This document shows, piece by piece, positions 43,193 through 51,649 of a stretch of 54,406 nt of DNA. Source of the DNA: an uncultured Bacilli bacterium (GTDB lineage: Bacteria > Bacillota_I > Bacilli_A > RF39 > UBA660); contig CAKOQK010000007.1 in assembly GCA_934101225.1 (NCBI GenBank), positions 1 through 54,406 of the forward strand, read 5' to 3'. A program made the position numbers and the translations under genes. The notes beneath the pieces were generated by a model. The model was not told the origin of the DNA. It did not search any database and saw only the letters and a program-made list of their open reading frames with translations. The stretch's first letter is position 1; each line of letters opens with the position of its first letter.

Positions 43193-45393
43193 AACATGAA
43201 TTATTAGTTCCTGTTGGAAATAAAGAATCCTTAATATATGCCATAAATAATGGTGCCGATGCTGTTTATCTTGCTGGTAAAAAATATGGTGCTCGCGCTT
43301 TTGCTGAAAATTTTACCCTAGAAGAAATAGAAGAAGCCACAAATTTATGCCATCTTTATGGTGTTAAAATTTTTATTACTGTAAATACCTTAATTTACGA
43401 ATCAGAGTTTTCCTCATGTCTAGAATATATTGAGTATCTTCATAAAATAGGCGTAGATGCTCTAATCTTACAAGATATCGGCTTAATCGAAGTTGTTCAT
43501 AGTATGTTTCCTAATTTAGAAATTCATGCATCAACTCAAATGCACAACCATTCTAAGGAAAATATTAAATTTCTTGAAAGCCTAGGCATAAAAAGAGTCG
43601 TATTTGCTAGAGAACTTTCATTAGATTTTATAAATGACTTAGATACTACAATGGAAAAAGAAGCATTTATTCATGGCTCCTTATGTATAAGTTATTCTGG
43701 TCAATGTTATTTTTCCAAATGCATTCTAAATCGAAGCGCTAATCGCGGTGAATGTGCCGGAATGTGTAGATTAAAATATAATCTATTAGAAGATGATAGA
43801 CTAGTAAATAGTTCTGACAAATATCTTTTAAGCCCTAAAGATTTATGTAGTATTGAAAACTTTAAAGAGTTAATGGATTCTAATATCTATTCATTTAAAA
43901 TAGAAGGAAGAATGAAATCACCAGCTTATGTCGGAATTGTAACAAAAATATATCGTAAACTAATTGATGACTATGAAAGTGGTAAAGAATTACAAGTTTC
44001 CCAATCTGATTTAGATGAACTAAAATCAATATTTTATAGAGGCTACACTCCTGGTTTCCTATTTAATAATGAAGATATAATGAACTATGAATCATCTAAT
44101 CATATCGGTTTGTATGCTGGTAAAATTATCAAAGTAACACCTAAAAAACTTGCAATCAAATTAGATATTGATTTGAAACAAGGCGATTCAATTCGCATCA
44201 AAAATATCAATAAAGGAATAACCTTAAACTTTATCTATGATTCAAAAGATAATTTAATAAAGAGTGGTACTAAAGGAACAACAATTTATTTAGATAACTT
44301 TCTAAACCTAACCAAAGAAGATGAAATATATCTTACATCACCTAAACTCCCATTAGAAACAAACATAACTAAGAAAATAACCGTTTCCATGAATTTTACC
44401 GCAAAACTAAATGAAAAAATAAAATTAGAAGTAACGGATGGAATAAATAATATAACAGTTTACGGTGCAGAACCAACTGAAGCAATTAACCAACCAATAA
44501 CTAAAGAAAACATCGAAAAAAGTTTAACCAAAACTGGATCAACACCATACAAAGTAAGTTCTCTAAATATAAATATTTCTGGTAATCTATTCATTCGTAA
44601 CATCGATTTAAATAATTTAAGAAGGGAAGCCCTTGAAGAATTATCTTTAAAAAGAATGAAAGCTTCTAAAGAGTTTATTAAAAATAATTACCAAGAAAAT
44701 CTTCAAAATATTTCAAAAACAAAGGAAATATATGTCCTAGCAAGAACTAAAGAACAAATTACAGTTTTAAAAAAATATCCGGTTAAAATAATTGTTGATA
44801 AATTAGATTTATTAGAACCAAACTTTATATATAAAATTCCTAGAAATTTACCAACATATCCAAAATATAATGAAAAAGTATTAAATACATCTTATGCCAG
44901 TATGATAGAAAATTCAGGTAATATCAGTGATTATTTCTTAAACATAACTAATCATTATGCCCTAAATCTAGCACACAAATATAACACGATGGTAACACTC
45001 TCATTTGAAAATGATTTTAATGAGTTAAAAAACATAATGAACAACTATCCAACTTCAAATACAGGATTATTAGTTTACGGCAAAATAGAACTTATGATGA
45101 TGAAATCATGCCTACTAAAAAACACATTTAAAGCCAAAAACTGCCATATTTGTAAAGACAACAAAACATATAAATTGATAGATCGTAACAAGGAAGAATA
45201 CGAAATATTAACATTACCTCAAACTCACACTTCCTATATTCTAAATTGTCAAACCACCAACTTAATTGATAAAATACCAACCTATCAAGAACTGGGAATT
45301 ACTAATTTTAGAGTAGATTTATCAAACGAAACAGCCAAAGACACAGTAAATATAATAGAACAAATTATATCAAAAATTAACATTAATAGCTAA
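43189..45393 (+). CDS. U32-family protein (RlhA/TrhP-type, RNA hydroxylation family)
   Basis: 734 residues. The N-terminal U32 domain reads ELLVPVGNKESLIYAINNGADAVYLAG and continues to KIEGRMKSPAYVG near 240. Four cysteines in CISYSGQC and CAGMC patterns (about 165-192) are the likely iron-sulfur ligands. The central part (about 370-500) resembles DUF3656. Long U32 proteins with this domain include E. coli RlhA (23S rRNA hydroxylation); shorter relatives (TrhP) modify tRNA. Older annotations call them collagenase-like peptidases. A third cysteine pair (KNCHICKD) lies near 650. Confidence 0.85.
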   Translation: MKHELLVPVGNKESLIYAINNGADAVYLAGKKYGARAFAENFTLEEIEEATNLCHLYGVKIFITVNTLIYESEFSSCLEYIEYLHKIGVDALILQDIGLIEVVHSMFPNLEIHASTQMHNHSKENIKFLESLGIKRVVFARELSLDFINDLDTTMEKEAFIHGSLCISYSGQCYFSKCILNRSANRGECAGMCRLKYNLLEDDRLVNSSDKYLLSPKDLCSIENFKELMDSNIYSFKIEGRMKSPAYVGIVTKIYRKLIDDYESGKELQVSQSDLDELKSIFYRGYTPGFLFNNEDIMNYESSNHIGLYAGKIIKVTPKKLAIKLDIDLKQGDSIRIKNINKGITLNFIYDSKDNLIKSGTKGTTIYLDNFLNLTKEDEIYLTSPKLPLETNITKKITVSMNFTAKLNEKIKLEVTDGINNITVYGAEPTEAINQPITKENIEKSLTKTGSTPYKVSSLNINISGNLFIRNIDLNNLRREALEELSLKRMKASKEFIKNNYQENLQNISKTKEIYVLARTKEQITVLKKYPVKIIVDKLDLLEPNFIYKIPRNLPTYPKYNEKVLNTSYASMIENSGNISDYFLNITNHYALNLAHKYNTMVTLSFENDFNELKNIMNNYPTSNTGLLVYGKIELMMMKSCLLKNTFKAKNCHICKDNKTYKLIDRNKEEYEILTLPQTHTSYILNCQTTNLIDKIPTYQELGITNFRVDLSNETAKDTVNIIEQIISKININS

Positions 45394-45423
45394 TTATATA
45401 CATAATAATTAATAGGTGATCTA

Positions 45424-45798
45424 TTGAAAAAATATATTATCCTAACAATTATTATGTTTTTAATTGTTATTAAATCCTTAATAAACGATTATCAAACTAA
45501 AATGTTAATAAATCAAAACTTATCAACATATTATTTAAAATTTCAAAATATTGACAGCAGTTATATTGAAATAAAACATACCCAAAGTGAAAATAAAGTC
45601 TTCATTTCTATTTATCGGTTAACCACCTTTACCGGAACAATTATTAAAAAGAAAAACAACATTATATGCATTAAAGCCTTAGATCCCAATAACCATAACA
45701 TTTACTTTAAATTTAACTTAGATACCAAAATTTTAACAGTAACTAAATCAAGTTGGCTTTACCTAAAAAAAGGTGATACATTTAACTTTAATTTCTAA
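45424..45798 (+). CDS. Small membrane-anchored protein, TTG start
   Basis: 124 residues beginning at a TTG with a GGTGAT site nine bases ahead; no ATG is available for the signal anchor. An N-terminal hydrophobic helix (about 4-20) is followed by a small beta-rich extracellular domain. No family recognised. It lies between the U32 gene and yabG, 30 and 45 bases away. Confidence 0.55.
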   Translation: MKKYIILTIIMFLIVIKSLINDYQTKMLINQNLSTYYLKFQNIDSSYIEIKHTQSENKVFISIYRLTTFTGTIIKKKNNIICIKALDPNNHNIYFKFNLDTKILTVTKSSWLYLKKGDTFNFNF

Positions 45799-45843
45799 AA
45801 TTCTAAAATATTAATTTCATACATATATTTAATTGGTGATATC

Positions 45844-46614
45844 ATGAATTTTAAAATAGGTGATTTAGTTACTCGCAATAGTTATAATAATGACATAGTC
45901 TTTAAAATCATAAATATCTCAGATAGTATCGCTTACTTAAAAGGAACAAATATCAGATTATACGCCGACAGTAAATTAGATGATTTAAAAATATATGATA
46001 AACAAGATATTGATGATTTTGCCGATAGTATCGAAGAAGAACATTTAGATCGTGATTCATTTTTTTATTTGCCTGCTAAACTTTTACATCTTGATTCTGA
46101 TGAAAGTTATATTAATAAATGTCTAAATTATTATAAAAGAAATAAATTACAAGCCATCGGAAAATTAGTATCCGAAGAAGAATTACCAAGTAAAATCATT
46201 AAATTTTTAAAAGAATACAATCCTGATATTGTAATTATTACTGGACATGATTCCTATTTTTCCAAGAAAAATGATAAAAACAATCTCGATAACTATCGTA
46301 ACTCTAAATATTTTTGTGAGGCAGTATCAAAAGCAAGAAACTATGAAAAAAATCATGATAAATTAGTAATTATAGCTGGTGCTTGTCAAAGTAATTATGA
46401 GGCTTTAATTAAAAGTGGTGCTGACTTCGCATCAAGCCCTAAAAGAGTAAATATTCATGCTCTTGATCCTGCTATAATTGCAACCACAATCGCACTAACT
46501 GATAAATCTAAACCAATAGATCTAATAAGTTTATTAAACAAAACCAAATATGGTTCAAATGGAATGGGAGGCTTAATGGGAAATGGACTTATGTATGTGG
46601 GGTATCCAAGATGA
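45844..46614 (+). CDS. yabG: YabG-like sporulation-specific protease
   Basis: 256 residues, near the Bacillus length of about 290. An N-terminal SH3-like segment (FKIGDLVTRNSY) and the conserved core VIITGHDSY and GACQSNYEALIKSGADFASS-PKRVNIHALDP. In Bacillus, YabG processes spore coat and related proteins late in sporulation. Its identity is confirmed by veg directly after it, the same order as in Bacillus. Overlaps veg by four bases. Confidence 0.9.
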   Translation: MNFKIGDLVTRNSYNNDIVFKIINISDSIAYLKGTNIRLYADSKLDDLKIYDKQDIDDFADSIEEEHLDRDSFFYLPAKLLHLDSDESYINKCLNYYKRNKLQAIGKLVSEEELPSKIIKFLKEYNPDIVIITGHDSYFSKKNDKNNLDNYRNSKYFCEAVSKARNYEKNHDKLVIIAGACQSNYEALIKSGADFASSPKRVNIHALDPAIIATTIALTDKSKPIDLISLLNKTKYGSNGMGGLMGNGLMYVGYPR

Positions 46615-46820
46615 TTGATGCAATAAAAAATGACATTAAAAATCATTTAAACAGAGAAGTAAAAGTAGTGTCCAAAGAAAATCGTAGCAAAACAGATGTC
46701 TTCTATGGTTATGTATCGGAAATTTATTCACACGTTTTCATAGTAAGTAATGGTAGTAGTAAAAAAAGTTATTCATACTCTGATATTCTAAGTAAAGATA
46801 TTCAAGTCACTTTTATGTAA
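46611..46820 (+). CDS. veg: Veg family protein
   Basis: 69 residues of the Veg family: an N-terminal helix (IDAIKNDIKNHLNREVKV) then a small beta barrel (FYGYVSEIYSHVFIV). In Bacillus subtilis Veg is abundant in vegetative cells and affects biofilm gene expression. It follows yabG as in Bacillus. Confidence 0.88.
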   Translation: MIDAIKNDIKNHLNREVKVVSKENRSKTDVFYGYVSEIYSHVFIVSNGSSKKSYSYSDILSKDIQVTFM

Positions 46821-46826
46821 AATCTA

Positions 46827-46855
46827 TTGCTTTTTTTTAAATCATAGCATAAAAT
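46827..46855 (+). promoter_or_regulatory. Promoter and leader hairpin of spoVG
   Basis: TTGCTT (46827-46832), 17 bases, TAAAAT (46850-46855), a vegetative type. A perfect hairpin AAGATTG/CAATCTT (46863-46880) then ends four bases before the AGGAG ribosome-binding site. Confidence 0.5.
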
Positions 46856-46896
46856 TAAATTAAAGATTGAAGACAATCTTGAAAGGAGTGAATGTT

Positions 46897-47154
46897 ATGA
46901 AGATTACATCTGTAAACGTTCGTAAAATTGAAAAAGACGGTTCTCGTATGAAAGGTATAGCATCTGTACTATTAGATGATGCATTCGCTGTACATGATAT
47001 TAGAATCATAGAAGGAGATAATGGTTTATTTATTGCTATGCCTAGTAGAAAAACTAGCACTGGCGGTTACAAAGATATTGCTCATCCAATTAATCCTGAA
47101 GTACGTAAACAATTTGAAGACGCTATTTTAGAAGCATATAAAACAGCTGAATAA
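46897..47154 (+). CDS. spoVG: SpoVG, RNA/DNA-binding regulator
   Basis: 85 residues from the ATG preceded by AAAGGAGTG; a longer frame from a TTG at 46867 starts inside the leader hairpin and is not used. The family core AVHDIRIIEGDNGLFIAMPS and DIAHPIN is nearly unchanged. SpoVG binds nucleic acid, regulates capsule and virulence in other Firmicutes, and affects septation during sporulation in Bacillus. Confidence 0.95.
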   Translation: MKITSVNVRKIEKDGSRMKGIASVLLDDAFAVHDIRIIEGDNGLFIAMPSRKTSTGGYKDIAHPINPEVRKQFEDAILEAYKTAE

Positions 47155-47179
47155 ATTCACTTCCATAGTGAATTTTTTT
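47153..47179 (+). terminator. Terminator of spoVG
   Basis: Eight-base stem AAATTCAC/GTGAATTT, seven-base loop, T run. It overlaps the stop codon. Confidence 0.8.
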
Positions 47180-47215
47180 CATATCCTCATCATATATTTA
47201 AACTGGAGGATATCT

Positions 47216-47497
47216 ATGGAAAAAATGATTGAAGTACCTAACTTATCACATATTATAAAACTAAGTGATCGTAAGAATATTATCATTAGTGGTATAAAAA
47301 AAATTAACAATTTTGATGATAAGGAATTTAGTCTTGACTCAGTAATGGGTGGAATCATCATTAAAGGAGAAAATCTTGAAATGATAAAACTAGACACAGT
47401 TGAGGGAAATGTCTCAATAAAAGGTCTAATTAACAGCTTTTATTACACCGATGCATCATCAAAAGAAAATAGTTTCCTAATGAAATTATTTAAATGA
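47216..47497 (+). CDS. yabP: YabP, sporulation protein
   Basis: 93 residues from the ATG with a GGAGG site (a longer frame upstream has no such site). The core RKNIIISGIKKINNFDDKEF and SIKGLINSFYYTD matches YabP, needed for proper spore cortex formation in Bacillus. It overlaps yabQ by four bases. Confidence 0.88.
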   Translation: MEKMIEVPNLSHIIKLSDRKNIIISGIKKINNFDDKEFSLDSVMGGIIIKGENLEMIKLDTVEGNVSIKGLINSFYYTDASSKENSFLMKLFK

Positions 47498-47742
47498 TTC
47501 AGTTTCTATTAGTTTTATTATCTATTCTATATGGCTTTTTATACTCCTTAACCTCGAACTTATTTAAGAAAAATCTTATCCTTTTTAGCATATACACCAT
47601 CTTAGCAACATTACTATATGTATTTATTTTATATAAAATTTATAATGGTAACATATCTATCTTATTAAAAATATCACTAGTTCTAGGATATATATTGTGT
47701 AAAGTTACAACAAAAAATGTCAAATTAAAAAAACATGTATAA
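47494..47742 (+). CDS. yabQ: YabQ-like spore cortex biosynthesis membrane protein
   Basis: 82 residues, shorter than Bacillus YabQ, with three hydrophobic helices. Sequence similarity alone is weak, but the position between yabP and divIC, the overlap, and the membrane topology make the assignment firm. YabQ is a membrane protein needed for cortex synthesis. Confidence 0.75.
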   Translation: MIQFLLVLLSILYGFLYSLTSNLFKKNLILFSIYTILATLLYVFILYKIYNGNISILLKISLVLGYILCKVTTKNVKLKKHV

Positions 47743-47791
47743 CATCCTTTAAAATTTTTGCTATAATATATTACGAATAGAAAGGTATATT

Positions 47792-48082
47792 ATGGTAAAG
47801 AAAACTAAAAAAGATAAAAGAAGAATTTTATTAGGAACTCTAGTTATATCTATAATAATTTCTTATTTAGGCGTATTTATATATCATTACTGGAATCAAA
47901 TCTTAGCCAACAAAGAAGAACAAAAAGTTTTAGAAGCAAAATACGAAAAATTATTAAAAGAAGAAGATGAACTTAATAACGAAATTACAAAAATGCAAGA
48001 ACCAGATTATGTTGCCAAATATGCCAGAGAAAAATATGGATATTCAAAAGAAAATGAAGTAATTATTAAAGTGGATGATTGA
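47792..48082 (+). CDS. divIC: DivIC/FtsB-family septum protein
   Basis: 96 residues. Basic cytoplasmic tail, one transmembrane helix (about 12-32), then a coiled coil (KEEQKVLEAKYEKLLKEEDELNNEI) and the C-terminal DYVAKYAREKYGYSKENEVI typical of DivIC. It acts with FtsL and DivIB at the division septum. Same position after yabQ as in Bacillus. Its stop codon lies within the tmRNA promoter. Confidence 0.92.
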   Translation: MVKKTKKDKRRILLGTLVISIIISYLGVFIYHYWNQILANKEEQKVLEAKYEKLLKEEDELNNEITKMQEPDYVAKYAREKYGYSKENEVIIKVDD

Positions 48083-48107
48083 TATAATTTAAAAATTATG
48101 TTAATAT
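48079..48107 (+). promoter_or_regulatory. Sigma-A promoter of tmRNA
   Basis: TTGATA (48079-48084), 17 bases, TAATAT (48102-48107); the tmRNA starts nine bases later. Confidence 0.7.
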
Positions 48108-48115
48108 CTACGCAT

Positions 48116-48470
48116 GGGGTCGTTTATGGTTTCGACAGGGTATAGTTTTATATTATATGCAGTGGTAGTTAAACCTAAATAACAAAACAGTTAAAATAAC
48201 TGACAATACAAATTATAATACTGCTTTAGCATTTGCCTAATTTAAGGCTCGCAAGCACTGGCCTAGAACTAAATCTACAGAGTTTTAACGCTGGTTCATA
48301 ATAGTAGATTATATTTAATAGATTGCTTAGTTTATTAAACGAATCCTATAAGCTTAGTTAATGATATTTTGATGGTTTTTTACCATTAATGAAACAACAA
48401 ATCATCTAAACTTGTAGATTATAATATGAAAGTATCTTGGACAAGGGTTCAACTCCCTTCGACTCCACCA
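48116..48470 (+). ncRNA. ssrA: Transfer-messenger RNA (tmRNA)
   Basis: The 5' part (GGGGTCGTTTATGGTTTCGACAGGG) and the 3' part (AAGGGTTCAACTCCCTTCGACTCCACCA) form the tRNA-like domain with an encoded CCA end. The tag frame ends GACAATACAAATTATAATAC..., giving DNTNYNTALAFA and TAA (48238-48240); K-I-T or a little more precedes it, the resume codon being near 48190. tmRNA rescues stalled ribosomes with SmpB and marks the products for proteolysis. A terminator follows. Confidence 0.95.
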
Positions 48471-48484
48471 AATATTGATTAAAT

Positions 48485-48508
48485 TGAACTTAAATAGTTC
48501 ATTTTTTT
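48485..48508 (+). terminator. Terminator of tmRNA
   Basis: Stem TGAACT/AGTTCA with TAAAT loop, then seven Ts. The 3' end of the convergent LysR gene lies inside it. Confidence 0.75.
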
Positions 48509-49410
48509 ATGTCCGTATTTTTATTATCATTTATTATTTCAATTAATTTTTTCGTACTAAAACTAGGTATATGATTTTTAGATAAAACATATCCAATATA
48601 TCTAGAAGGAATTTTTATATCAGTTTTAATTTCATATAATAATTCACTATCTAATAAATTTTTTGCATATTCTTTAGTAACATAACCAATACCAAATCCA
48701 ATTTTAGCTAAATCAACAACTAAAGAATAACTTGTAAGTTCAATACTTGGCTTTAACAAAACATTATTATCCTTCATGAAATCATCCAAAAATTTTCTTG
48801 TGTTTGAACCTTTAGCTTGCAAAATCAAAGGATAATTATTAATCTCTTTCACTGTAATAATTTTATCTTTTAAATCTTTATATTTTTCTCCAACAACAAA
48901 ACAATCATTAACCACTTTACATTTAGTTATATTTAAATCACTCTCATAGCTATCATTATTTAAATTTAAAAATAATATATCAATAAGCCCATATTTTAAT
49001 TTTGAAATTAATTCATTAGAAATACCCGTAATAATTTTAATGTCAATACTAGGATATTTTTCATGAAATATTTCTAAATAAGGTAGTAAAAATTCCTTTG
49101 CTATAGTAGTACTTGTTCCAATTTTAATGCATCCTGTTTTTAAACTAATTAAATCAGTAAATTTATTTTCCCCATTATTAATAAATTCTATAGCTTGTTT
49201 AATATAATAATAAAGTTCTTTTCCTTCTTCGGTTAAAACAACTCCTTTTTTAGTTCTTATAAATAAAGATCCACCTAATTGATTTTCTAAATTTTTAATT
49301 GATTTACTTATAGCCGGTTGCGAAATATTTAAATGCATACTAGCTTTAGTAATATTTCCATAATTAGCAACTTCATAAAATATTCTATATAATTCAAAAT
49401 CAATATTCAT
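48499..49410 (-). CDS. LysR-family transcriptional regulator
   Basis: 303 residues. N-terminal winged helix (FELYRIFYEVANYGNITKAS, then LNISQPAISKSIKNLENQLG) and a C-terminal effector-binding domain (about 90-300). GGAGG site at the start. Divergent from the PHP gene, with a perfect inverted repeat between them. The ligand is not predictable. Confidence 0.95.
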   Translation of the reverse strand: MNIDFELYRIFYEVANYGNITKASMHLNISQPAISKSIKNLENQLGGSLFIRTKKGVVLTEEGKELYYYIKQAIEFINNGENKFTDLISLKTGCIKIGTSTTIAKEFLLPYLEIFHEKYPSIDIKIITGISNELISKLKYGLIDILFLNLNNDSYESDLNITKCKVVNDCFVVGEKYKDLKDKIITVKEINNYPLILQAKGSNTRKFLDDFMKDNNVLLKPSIELTSYSLVVDLAKIGFGIGYVTKEYAKNLLDSELLYEIKTDIKIPSRYIGYVLSKNHIPSFSTKKLIEIINDNKNTDIKK

Positions 49411-49421
49411 AATAACCTCCA

Positions 49422-49438
49422 GTTATCAAAGTGATAAC
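49422..49438. promoter_or_regulatory. LysR operator-like inverted repeat
   Basis: GTTATCA-AAG-TGATAAC, a perfect seven-base inverted repeat just upstream of the lysR start and between it and the divergent PHP gene. LysR proteins usually bind such dyads to regulate themselves and the divergent gene. Confidence 0.6.
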
Positions 49439-49500
49439 AAATATATATTTTTATTATAATAACAAAAATTATATAATACAAGCAGAAGGAGAAAAGTAAA

Positions 49501-50478
49501 ATGGAAGATAATTATTACACATATGATATATATGAAGATAAAGAAGAACTAATTATAAAAACATTAGATAAATATATAAATGATACAATAATAAATCCTT
49601 ATTTATCTAAAGATAAAATAATTGATATGCATACTCATACATGCTACTCAGACGGAGAATTAAAACCTCATGAATTAATATCTCTAGCACTAGAAAAAGG
49701 AATAAGCACCTTAGCAATAACTGATCATGATACCATAGAAGGAATTAAAAAAGTAGATAGAAATGATGATTTAATTGTTAAAACAGGAATTGAAATAATT
49801 AATGGAATAGAGTTATCAGTTAAAGTTCCAAAAGGAAGAATGCATATCCTTGGCTATGGAATTAATTTAGAAGATATAAACCTAAATAAAAAATTATTAG
49901 AACTTAAAGATAATAGTTTGAATTCTGTTTTATCAATTATCGAAGTATTAAAAAAGGATTATAATATTAGATTCACTTATGATGAAATAAAATCATTATT
50001 TCAGTTTGAACATAATTTAGGACGCCCAGATATAGCAAAAATATTAATTAATAAAGGCTATGTTTCTTCAGTTAAAGAAGCATTTAGTAAATATTTAATA
50101 GATGCCCATAACAAGACAAGATGTTTTAGCAAAGGAATAAGTTATGAAGAATGTATTGATTTAATTACTAAAAGTGGTGGTATTCCTGTACTAGCCCATC
50201 CAAAATCTCTTGAGTTAACTGAAAAAGAATTATTGATTTTATTAAAAAATATGATAAATTGTGGCTTAAAAGGCATTGAAGTTTTTCACTCAAGTCATAC
50301 ACCACTTGAAATTAAACAATATATAAAAATCGCTCAAAAATATGATTTACTGGTTAGTGGAGGAAGTGATTACCACGGTCCGATAGTTAAACCAGAAATT
50401 GAATTAGGTACAGGGATAAATAATAATTTAAATATTAAAAGATTATCGCTACTAGATGAATTACATCGAAGAAAATAA
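49501..50478 (+). CDS. PHP-domain phosphoesterase
   Basis: 325 residues. Metal-binding motifs: MHTHTCYSDG near 43, TDHDT near 76, GIELS, LGYG, PVLAHPKS near 235, and GSDYHGP near 288. The layout matches the bacterial PHP proteins that remove 3'-phosphates from nucleotides or trim RNA 5' ends (RNase AM/YciV group). An additional 40-residue N-terminal segment is specific to this gene. Strong AAGGAG site. The divergent LysR gene is its probable regulator. Confidence 0.88.
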   Translation: MEDNYYTYDIYEDKEELIIKTLDKYINDTIINPYLSKDKIIDMHTHTCYSDGELKPHELISLALEKGISTLAITDHDTIEGIKKVDRNDDLIVKTGIEIINGIELSVKVPKGRMHILGYGINLEDINLNKKLLELKDNSLNSVLSIIEVLKKDYNIRFTYDEIKSLFQFEHNLGRPDIAKILINKGYVSSVKEAFSKYLIDAHNKTRCFSKGISYEECIDLITKSGGIPVLAHPKSLELTEKELLILLKNMINCGLKGIEVFHSSHTPLEIKQYIKIAQKYDLLVSGGSDYHGPIVKPEIELGTGINNNLNIKRLSLLDELHRRK

Positions 50479-50823
50479 AGTTAAAAATCCACTAAAAAAG
50501 AATTAAAAATATAATGTTGTTAAAATAAAATATTTAATATTTTAACAAATTTTCTATTCCAAAAAATCTTAATAAATAATTTTCAAGTTATAATTTGATA
50601 TTATAAAATAACTCACAATGAATCGCATTACAAAATATATTTTTTAAATTTTGGATGGAATAATCAATAAATGTTATCAAATATAAAGTTTATCATTATT
50701 TAATACAAAGATAAAAATATAACTTTTAATCAAAATAACTACAAATAACTACAAATAACTACAAAATAATTGCAATTATTATAATTCTTATATAAAATAT
50801 ATCTAGCAAAGGAGTGAATTAAA
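50479..50823 (+). other. AT-rich intergenic region with 10-bp direct repeats
   Basis: 345 bases without a gene. Three perfect head-to-tail copies of AATAACTACA (50734-50763) end about 60 bases before the next start. No clear terminator or promoter recognised elsewhere. Confidence 0.6.
50734..50763 (+). repeat. Three tandem 10-bp repeats
   Basis: AATAACTACA three times. One helical turn per unit, so a protein could bind all three on the same face of the DNA. Confidence 0.8.
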
Positions 50824-51102
50824 ATGAAAATATTTAATCTTAATGATTATGTAAACATTAAATTAACAGAAACCGGTATAGCAATTTTAAAAGAAGAACA
50901 TGATAAGTACTTAAAAGAATATGCAGGGGAATTTAAATATCCAGAAATAGATGAAAATGGATATACACAAATGCAAATATGGGAAGTAATGCAAATATTT
51001 GGAAAATATATGTATAATGGAAATCCTAATTTACCATTTGAACCAAATATTGCAATATCAGATATATATTTAAAAAATTCAACTACAAAAAAACGTATAT
51101 AA
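50824..51102 (+). CDS. Small hypothetical protein
   Basis: 92 residues, cytoplasmic, AAGGAGTG site. It begins IFNLNDYVNIKLTETGIAILK, a pattern seen in many small phage-like or accessory proteins, but I know no function. It has a terminator of its own and 10-bp repeats upstream. Confidence 0.6.
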   Translation: MKIFNLNDYVNIKLTETGIAILKEEHDKYLKEYAGEFKYPEIDENGYTQMQIWEVMQIFGKYMYNGNPNLPFEPNIAISDIYLKNSTTKKRI

Positions 51103-51126
51103 TTATATAGTGATTATTATAATATT

Positions 51127-51151
51127 AATTCTACTTTATAGTGGAATTTTT
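51127..51151 (+). terminator. Rho-independent terminator
   Basis: Stem AATTCTAC/GTGGAATT (one G-U), loop TTTATA, T run. Confidence 0.7.
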
Positions 51152-51226
51152 ATTTGTTAATTTTTATTCTATATAACCCCATTTGTAAAGTTATTTGTAA
51201 TAGTATAATGTAAGAGAGGTGACGTT

Positions 51227-51596
51227 ATGTTAAAAAGAGAAAAATATTTATCTAAAATCAAATGATTTTATCATACTGAGTCGTTGATAAAAATTATTTA
51301 TGGAATGAGAAGAAGTGGAAAATCTGTTATACTAATTCAAATAAAAGATAAATTAATAAGTCAAGGAATAAAAGAAGAAAATATTATCTATATTAATTTC
51401 GAATTATTATCCAATGATTTCATTAAAAATGCCAAGAATTTAAAATAAATAATTGATAAAACTAACTGCAAAATTATTGCAACAACATCTAATAAATATT
51501 TTATTCAAAAATATTCTAATTTAGCAAAAAAAGCCTTAGAAAAAGCAATCAAAATAAATAAATATCACAACAAATATACAAAAAATCCCCATAAAT
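51227..51596 (+). pseudogene. Decayed DUF4143-type AAA ATPase
   Basis: Begins MLKREKYLSKIK after an AGAGAGGTGA site, then a TGA (51263-51265), and continues in frame with IIYGMRRSGKSVILIQIKD (Walker A), EENIIYINFELLSNDF, and a second stop at 51446-51448. A further in-frame stretch (IIDKTNCKIIATTSNKYF...) runs to 51596. The N-terminal part is the start of a DUF4143/AAA_14 ATPase of usually about 400 residues; the rest is missing. TGA is not sense here because intact neighbours use it as a stop. Confidence 0.8.
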
Positions 51597-51649
51597 AATT
51601 GATTATTACAAAAAAAACAAGTAAAATAAAAATTAGGGAGGAATAGAAA

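Noticed and set aside
46867..46896. Upstream TTG start for spoVG
   Set aside because: It begins within the leader hairpin and adds ten residues not found in the family; the ATG at 46897 has an ideal ribosome-binding site.
50734..50763. CRISPR array
   Set aside because: The 10-bp units are contiguous without spacers and no cas genes are present.
51227..51450. TGA read as tryptophan (mycoplasma code) to rescue the ATPase
   Set aside because: Several intact genes (yabG, yabP, divIC, AriB-like) end in TGA, and a second TAA interrupts the frame anyway.
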